From Iris pallida (taxonomy: Eukaryota; Streptophyta; Magnoliopsida; Asparagales; Iridaceae), in assembly GCA_029216955.1 (NCBI GenBank), contig JANAVB010002199.1:14253417-14317416 (forward strand): a DNA stretch of 64,000 nt, given 5' to 3'. The translations under genes and the position numbers were made by a program. Positions 58,359 through 64,000 of this stretch are shown in pieces. The stretch's first letter is position 1, and each line of letters opens with the position of its first letter. The notes under the pieces were generated by a model. That model was not told the origin of the DNA and searched no databases. It saw nothing but the letters and a program-made list of their open reading frames with translations.

Positions 58359-59117
58359 TCTAAGTTTTATTGTAATAAGTGTTCTATTTACAAGAAAACA
58401 AACGCAAGGACCAACACGCCATCAGTGACGGTCCCTAGGAGATCATCTCCAGCGAGTGTCGTGTCGGACACGAATTGAATGCGAGATGTTAAAATATAGT
58501 AGAACGCATCAAAATATGTCAGAAGTATCAATGGACATACAAGAATGCTTTGATCACGCACATATGACAGATTGTGGTCACTGGTCAGTGTGTCCGGAAT
58601 AAATTTCCGATAAGCAAAGTGCAACCGGACAAATTAGAAGATGCTCAGGTGTCACAAATTAGACTGTGGTTGTATATCCATTAATTACTATATTGTATTA
58701 TCATTCCCCGAACATTTATTTTATCTGCATTGCATATATCCAAACCACTTAAGTTATTTTTATCTTTTTCTCAATTGTTGTCATATCTAACTTTCCACAT
58801 ATACGCTTATTTTTTGTCCTATCATTCGAAGTATTGCCACTCATCAATCTTAGCTTTCTCACTCCCTTCCATGGACGGAGTCAGAACTCGAGTTGGACAG
58901 GAGCCGAACATGAAAGTTATTGAACCATGTTTAAAAAAAAATTCAGTAACTACACAAGTTTTTATAGTAAAAAAAAATGTTTGGTCCCTGGTCAATAGTA
59001 TGTATCATATGAAAGTAAAAGCTGAGTGCATGGCATTTAAATAATGATACTAGCAACTCTTCAATTATCTGTTGGTAGAAAAAATACAAGTTAAATGTAC
59101 AAAATTAAAAGAGTTTA

Positions 59118-59548
59118 GAGCATCTCCAACCATATTGTCTTGTTTTTTGTTGTGAATCCTATGTGGCATGAGGTACAAGATAATGTCTTTCCTATGTGGC
59201 AAGATAATATTCACACACGACAGTGAGACAAAAAAGTGTTCTCCAATGCAAAAGTTCGAGAAGACAATAAAGTTACTTTTTTTTTCCGACTTCCAAGACA
59301 ATTTTTCCACTTCTTCCTTTTTTTTATAAATATTTTTATTCATAATCGATGATGTGGAAGTAAAGCATTGTGAAGTCTATTGTCTAGATCTAGACAACCA
59401 ACTTCACATTGTCTTTGACATGTCATTGCCATATCAACTTCACAATTTATTTCACATTCGCATTGGAGAAGGAATTTTGAAATAAAATGTGGCAATTCCT
59501 ATGTGGCAACCATTTTTTTTTCAAATTCAGAGTGGGTTGGAGATGCTC
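59118..59548. mobile_element. 431-bp MITE with GAGCATCTCCAACC ends, copy B
   Basis: Same length and ends as 52734-53164, flanked by TTA (59115-59117 and 59549-59551). Confidence 0.87.
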
Positions 59549-59849
59549 TTATAGTTTGTTTGTTTGTAGAAACTAATAGCTCCTTTAACCGTTAATTATA
59601 TAATACCTTATCCAAAGCAATGTGCATACCATCAATAACTAATTAATATTATTTTTTTAGACTTTTTTTTCAAAGTGACAACTAGAATTGGGGAAAGATG
59701 TAACTAGGGTTTATCATTGATTCAATAAATGGAAAACTGTTACAAAGAAATTTAAAATAGAGAAAAGAAAGATTACAATTCACTGATCCCTTATCGTTAC
59801 CAGTTTTTTTTTTTTTTTTTTTAATGTAACTGCCTAACCGTCCCACTAA

Positions 59850-60112
59850 GGCCTTGTTTGGTTTAGGGAATGGAAAGGAAATCAATTCCTTTGATCCTTT
59901 GGAAAATTGCTATTCCTACGCATTTTTTTTTTTTTTTGGTGTTTGGAAAGGTCAAAGAAATTATGATGTAAAGTGAATCCTTGTATCTATTTTTCTTAAC
60001 TCTGGGAATCATTTTTCTTTCCTCCCCCTTCCTTCGGACATCCAAACATAGAAAACGAATCACTCTTCTTTCCCAAGGCCATGATTCCGTGAACATGCAA
60101 CCAAACGTGGCC
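59850..60112. mobile_element. complete Tourist-like MITE
   Basis: A 263-bp element starts GGCCTTGTTTGGTTTAGGG and ends CAACCAAACGTGGCC, with TAA duplications (59847-59849 and 60113-60115). It is the same family as the MITE at 11861-18094 but shorter inside. A poly-T run (about 59924-59939) lies within. Confidence 0.9.
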
Positions 60113-60115
60113 TAA

Positions 60116-60535
60116 GAGAGCCACTGGTAGTAAGTGCCTTGTATCTTTTCTGACTGGACTGGTGTACTCCCTGATCTGAGACCTGGACTAGAAGGCTTGT
60201 ATCAAGCAATGCTTAGCGTTTGTTTGTTAACAACATCAAGCTAATATATACATCAGTGTCCATTGGTAACACCCAAATATCACCTGATAAAAACATCATG
60301 GCTAAATAATCCCCAGAATTCACATGATGATTAATATTTCATTGTCTCATTTGGTCTTCACTCAAAACTTGGATGATTGGTGTCGTCGCGTCGGACTCTT
60401 CTTGCACAGATGCTAGCCGCAGACTTTGATGCTTAAGAAAAGAAAAAACATCCAGAGCATATCAGTTCTAAACGATTCTCAAATAGTTGTAGATACTACA
60501 GATAACATACCTCTAACTGAAGTGCGTGAAGCATA
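60116..60535. other. unassigned sequence within duplication copy B
   Basis: The part to about 60350 is absent from copy A. The part from 60355 on (TCTTCACTCAAAACTTGG) matches 53462 onward. The frame at 60426-60695 (89 codons) also exists in copy A as a 69-codon frame, with no known motif. Confidence 0.45.
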
Positions 60536-60539
60536 CTTT

Positions 60540-60985
60540 GCGGTATTGGTCAATACCGATCCGATACGGCCGATACCGATAAGAATTGACACGTCCCGAT
60601 CCGATACTGACCGATATCCGATAGTGATCGATACCGACAATTCGGCAAAGAAAATTAAACGAAAAAGACCAATTAGCAAGGGTGTAAAAATATAGTAAGG
60701 TTATAAAAGCATGTAAAAGATGAAAACTTATTTATCGCATGTAAACCAATTGCCAAGAGTGACTAGTACTATTTCATTCAATTTCAAAATTGCTAAAAAA
60801 CAATACTAGAAATACTTAAAATTATGTCTAAATGTATAAAATATACTTTCTAAAATGTTAATTGTTTGTTAATAATTATTTGATTTCCGATACCAAAAAA
60901 TTCGATACTCCGATCCAAAACTGCCGATACCGCCGATCCTAGTTCTCATAGGAATGGTCCGATATAGATTCCGATACTGATATTG
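60540..60985. repeat. GATAC-rich degenerate repeats, copy B region
   Basis: CCGATACGGCCGATACCGAT-type words at 60556-60640 and 60900-60985 flank a ~300-bp AT-rich segment that corresponds to the two segments in 54080-54720. Confidence 0.75.
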
Positions 60986-61015
60986 CGAACCTCTGAAGGG
61001 AGTTTCAATAGAAAC

Positions 61016-61136
61016 TGTTGAGAACTAATAAGGGATTTAGTCCCACATTGAAAAATGTAATATGAAGAGGAGCTAGACTCCCTACAAGTAGTTGAGTAGC
61101 CCATCAATAAAATACACACAACAATTATTCTCTACA
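61016..61136 (+). repeat. 5' LTR of the copia element (121 bp)
   Basis: It starts TG and ends CA, with near-inverted tips (TGTTGAGAA and TTCTCTACA). It contains TTTAGTCCCACATTGAAAAA, a block common to short-LTR copia elements as I remember them. The 3' copy lies outside the window, so the exact ends rest on the adjacent primer site. Confidence 0.8.
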
Positions 61137-61161
61137 TCGTATCAGAGCCATAATGGAGAAA

Positions 61162-61370
61162 AAAAAAATTCCTCCCCCCCCCTTTCCCCACCGGCAGTCC
61201 CCCCCCCCCCCCTTCCCCCGAGGCAGTCCCCCCCCCTCCCCCCCCCCCCCACCTCCCCCCCCCCCCCTCCCCCCCCCCCCCCCCCCGACGCCCCACCCAG
61301 CGGTCACCCCCCCCCCCCCCCCGGACGCCCTGCCCCCCCGCCCCCCCCCCCCCCCCCCCCCCGACGTCCC
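61162..61370. repeat. C-rich low-complexity tract in the copia leader
   Basis: Runs of 5 to 18 C are separated by GGCAGTCC, GACGCCCCACC, GGTCACC, GGACGCCCTGCC and GACGTCC. The proline-rich plus-strand frame (61092-61592) and the glycine-rich minus frames are by-products. The exact run lengths may not be reliable. Confidence 0.9.
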
Positions 61371-61683
61371 CTCCTTTTTTTTCTTTTCGAAAAAAAAACC
61401 CTAATTTTGAGAGAGAAAATATGTGGGTGGTTTTTCGACGACGGATGGCTGTCAAATGCTTTATTTGCACCTTCGGTTCCTAGATTACGCCCTCCGGAAC
61501 AACAAATGCTTTATTTGTTTTCCGTTCTCGATCTGCAAATTAGGATCTCCATGCGCGCGCCGGTGTTGGCCATGTTAACCGCGCATTCGTAAGGTCTCTG
61601 TTGACGACTTTACACGAAGACGACGACGACGACGACGAAGCCGACAAAGCCGACGACGACGACGAATCACAGTTGAAGACGCC

Positions 61684-61955
61684 ATGGATTCGATCAGTGG
61701 TAAACTGACAGCAGACGAGATGAAGGCCTTGGTTGATGATATTTTATCACAAAGATTAACCGAGGCGACCCCACGTGTGATCCATACTGATGTGGATCCG
61801 TCACCCTACAAAATGGGAAAGTTGGACAAGCTGAAGACGAAGTTGGAAGGAACGTCCAATTACTTGAAATGGTCACGATAGACCATGCGGACGCTGAAGG
61901 GCCGTGGCTTGGTTGGCTACGTCAATGGCCAAACCAAGGCGCCAGATGATCCCTT
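61684..61955 (+). pseudogene. Ty1/copia gag, N-terminal fragment
   Basis: ATG at 61684 opens a 65-codon frame (MDSISGKLTADEMKALVDDI) ending at TAG 61879-61881. The same frame continues as TMRTLKGRGLVGYVNGQ up to the insertion at 61956. The segment KLKTKLEGTSNYLKWS followed by RTLKGRGLVGYV is the conserved start of the copia gag domain, which forms the particle coat. The stop and the LTR insertion make it non-functional here. Confidence 0.82.
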
Positions 61956-64000
61956 TGTCACGCCCCGCTCCCGTAGGAGCGATCGTCCTCGCTAAGGCGT
62001 GATGCCGCACGAGCCTAGATTGCGCTCGTGCAAGGCGGGTTCCATAACGGCCGATTTCAGCGGCTGCGACGGGGTCGTCGCACAGAAGTCCCGAGCAGAG
62101 ACATTGAATAATAGCAGCGGAATTTGAAGCAAACACATGAACACAATTCATTCAAAGGAAACTCTTTTATTGATACTGAATACAAGGTTACATTTGTGGG
62201 CGCAAGGCCAAATTACAATCACTCAAGCTCACTCTCCTCATATTTACAAGTTCACTCTGCTCTCTCTCATCTCTTGATACAAATGCTCGATCCAGCGAAA
62301 GCTTCGGAAGGCGATGTCCATACATTATGTCCCGTATAAGTCTTTACTCCATGCGACCGCACGCTTCGAATCGCCAAGGAACTCTGTGCCTCGACGCATC
62401 CAAGCGAACTCCGCACCACGAGCTTCTACCTGTGCCTGCACATGAAACACTGTGTGGGTGTCAGTACCACTATACTGGTGGAGTGAGCTTCTCGTCCACC
62501 CATACAAAACCTACACGTTCATTTACTTTGTGCAGCTTAAATCCCTTTTCGATTGTCTTTCTACTCTTGCCTTAGGTTTAGTTTTAGGACCGGCGCCTTG
62601 GCGCAACTTGTGTGTCAAAACCATCCCGTGCTTGCAATGTCAACGTTACTCATACTTTGCCTCTAGACCACTTCTCGTGCCACAACGTTAACCTATCAGG
62701 TCGTGCTTGCCTTTCGGCCAGAATCAGAGACGCAACTACGCGGTAGTACCCAATTTCCTTACGATCGTGCTATAACTCCTTTGTGCCGTACCTCGCAACT
62801 CAGTGCGACTCAACCATATCGCCGCATCGCGGCCCCTTTGTTACTTTGATCGCCAACTGACCCAAATCAAGACTTGTGGGTTTAGTGTCACACGACTGAC
62901 TTTGCCTTGCGGCGGTTTCCCGACTTACACTCAAACAACTCAACCAACTTATGCAACTATATGCCGACAACTCAAGACTCAATGCCACATCTCGTGCCGA
63001 AGCACGTCGCCTATGTTGTAGCCATTCTTTAAGTCCAACACTTGTATTCTAGCTTGTATACACCTTCGACAACTCAACTCAATCCAAAGGCATACCCGCG
63101 GATCTGCCGCTATGCCGACTCATCTATATGATTTGGTCACTGACTCCCAGAGCCATAGTGGACTCCTTTTTGCTGAGTATAGGATGGACCTTCTTTGGGT
63201 AGCTAGCCCTATTCCGCGTCCACCGAATACATTGCCCCAGGCGCAGCTTGGCTCCCAGAGCCTTTATGTTTCCTTAGGCCGCAATCGGTCCCGTGGCGCC
63301 ACAGGTTGCCGATTCGGGGAAACTCTACCTTGTCGACAAGTTGTCCATGACCATGCAAGACCGACTCAAACTGACGTCTCACATAGTCATTCACTTCTGG
63401 TGTTACCATCTCTTTTAGTGCCATTCCTCTCTTTTAGTGCCATTTCTCACATCTGAGATCTTGCCTCGACGACCCGTAGTCGCGAGCATTGTTCTTTCTT
63501 TCTTTCTTTCTTTTAACTCAAGACAACAACTTATTTAGACACTTTCCAAAATTCAACTAATCAATCGTGGCCCGAGTCTTTAAAAACTCTAGGATCGTGC
63601 AAACGTGCCTCAACTCGACTTCCGCTCTACGCGGCGCTATCGCCCAAGTCATACTTTATATGACGGGCCGTGGGATCGTGGGACTATTTAAGTTGACAAC
63701 CGCAGAATGAGCGGGACAGTACTTGAAACGACTTAGGTCGACCGGCATAACTTTGCCTAACTTACTCAAGCCTACACTTATCGAGCAAAGGCTGCGTCGA
63801 GCCTTGCCTCGATGGAACTTGTCGTGCACCGTTCCACATTGAACAACCAAGTCATTTGGGTACATAGACTTGCGCAGCAGTCGTGCGATGCAATTTAACT
63901 CTTGGGCAAGCCAAGGCTATGCCAAGCCCTGGACGATGGGACCGTGCATGCTTTATGAAGCATTTATGCGGGCGACGCCTATGACTTAGGCTATTTCTTA
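61956..64000 (-). mobile_element. partial LTR of a retrotransposon related to the pol-less element, running off the window
   Basis: It starts TGTCACGCCCCGCTCCCG inside the copia gag. It shares with 21205-23287 the order of blocks near the start: TCGTCCTCGCT, GGCGTGATGCCGCACGA, GCGCTCGTGCAAG and CTCTTTTATTGATA. It is therefore a sister family in the same orientation. More than 2 kb are present without an end, comparable with a ~2.1 kb or longer LTR. Frames inside (for example 63112-63456) have no known motif. A (TTTC)n run lies near 63493-63512. Confidence 0.8.

Larger units (their letters stand above)
56955..60580 (+). repeat. segmental duplication, copy B
   Basis: Direct repeat of 50312-53690 at an offset of about 6.65 kb. 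It retains the complete Tourist MITE (59850-60112) and about 240 bp beyond it that copy A lost. It lacks the SINE and the ~80 bp before it. Both copies carry the TIR element and the 431-bp MITE, so those insertions pre-date the duplication. Confidence 0.9.
61016..61955 (+). mobile_element. 5' part of a Ty1/copia retrotransposon, cut by an LTR insertion
   Basis: A 121-bp LTR (61016-61136; TGTTGAGAACT to ATTCTCTACA) is followed by CGTATCAGAGCC, one mismatch from the initiator-Met primer site. A very C-rich leader, a (GAC)n stretch (61618-61668) and the start of gag come next. At 61956 another LTR has inserted and the remainder is not in the window. The short LTR and the gag motifs fit a copia-type element. 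Confidence 0.82.

Noticed and set aside
61092..61592. 166-codon proline-rich frame and glycine-rich minus frames
   Set aside because: Caused by long C runs in the copia leader; it has no relation to the gag frame that starts at 61684.

Overview
The window is plant nuclear DNA, almost certainly from a flowering plant. It contains plant chromovirus LTR retrotransposons (Reina-like and Tekay/Del-like Ty3/gypsy), CACTA (En/Spm) transposons, Tourist-type MITEs, tRNA-derived SINEs, and broken pieces of plant genes with spliceosomal introns: an AIRP2-like RING E3 ligase, a soluble starch synthase and an LRR receptor kinase. I see no intact host gene, rRNA or tRNA gene, CRISPR array or bacterial-type operon. 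The species cannot be named from the sequence. Nearly everything is transposable-element sequence in nested layers, as in gene-poor, repeat-rich plant chromatin.

Left part (1-20 kb). A possible hAT-type terminus (1-107) and a (TA)n microsatellite precede an array of about 26 short palindromes (1108-1948). A complete 8.1 kb CACTA element follows (3270-11333; 3-bp target duplication GAA). It carries captured exons of a RING E3 ligase and a starch synthase plus two SINE-like copies, and no recognisable transposase. Next is the 3' end of another CACTA family (11337-11650). A Tourist MITE (11861-18094; TAA duplication) is split by a second complete CACTA element (12150-17980; TTC duplication). That CACTA holds a GC-rich 34-bp tandem repeat, four copies of a ~330-bp unit, two small related ORFs and a ~590-bp hairpin.

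Centre (20-49.6 kb). A four-level stack of retroelements is solved by target duplications. A Reina-like chromovirus (20010-49574, TTAAT, about 5.6 kb once inserts are removed) has in its gag a pol-less LTR element (21205-28936, TATAT). Its 3' LTR is split by a Tekay-like chromovirus on the minus strand (33007-49204, GGAAT). The left LTR of the Tekay element contains two solo LTRs (34228-37209, TAGGT; 37799-40786, TCAAG). Both autonomous-type polyproteins are broken by stops or frameshifts.

Right part (49.6-64 kb). A direct segmental duplication (about 50312-53690 and 56955-60580) carries MITEs, a TIR element with an AT-rich core and a MITE-type hairpin. One copy also holds a SINE with a 15-bp target duplication. 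Between the copies lie two exons of an RGI/RCH1-type LRR receptor kinase and a large AT-rich inverted repeat. The window ends with the start of a Ty1/copia element (short LTR from 61016, C-rich leader, gag start) interrupted at 61956 by another LTR related to the pol-less family, which runs off the end.

The parts do not form a pathway. What they share is a transposition history that can be read in order, and several structures (opposed LTR copies and three large inverted repeats) that could yield double-stranded RNA if transcribed.
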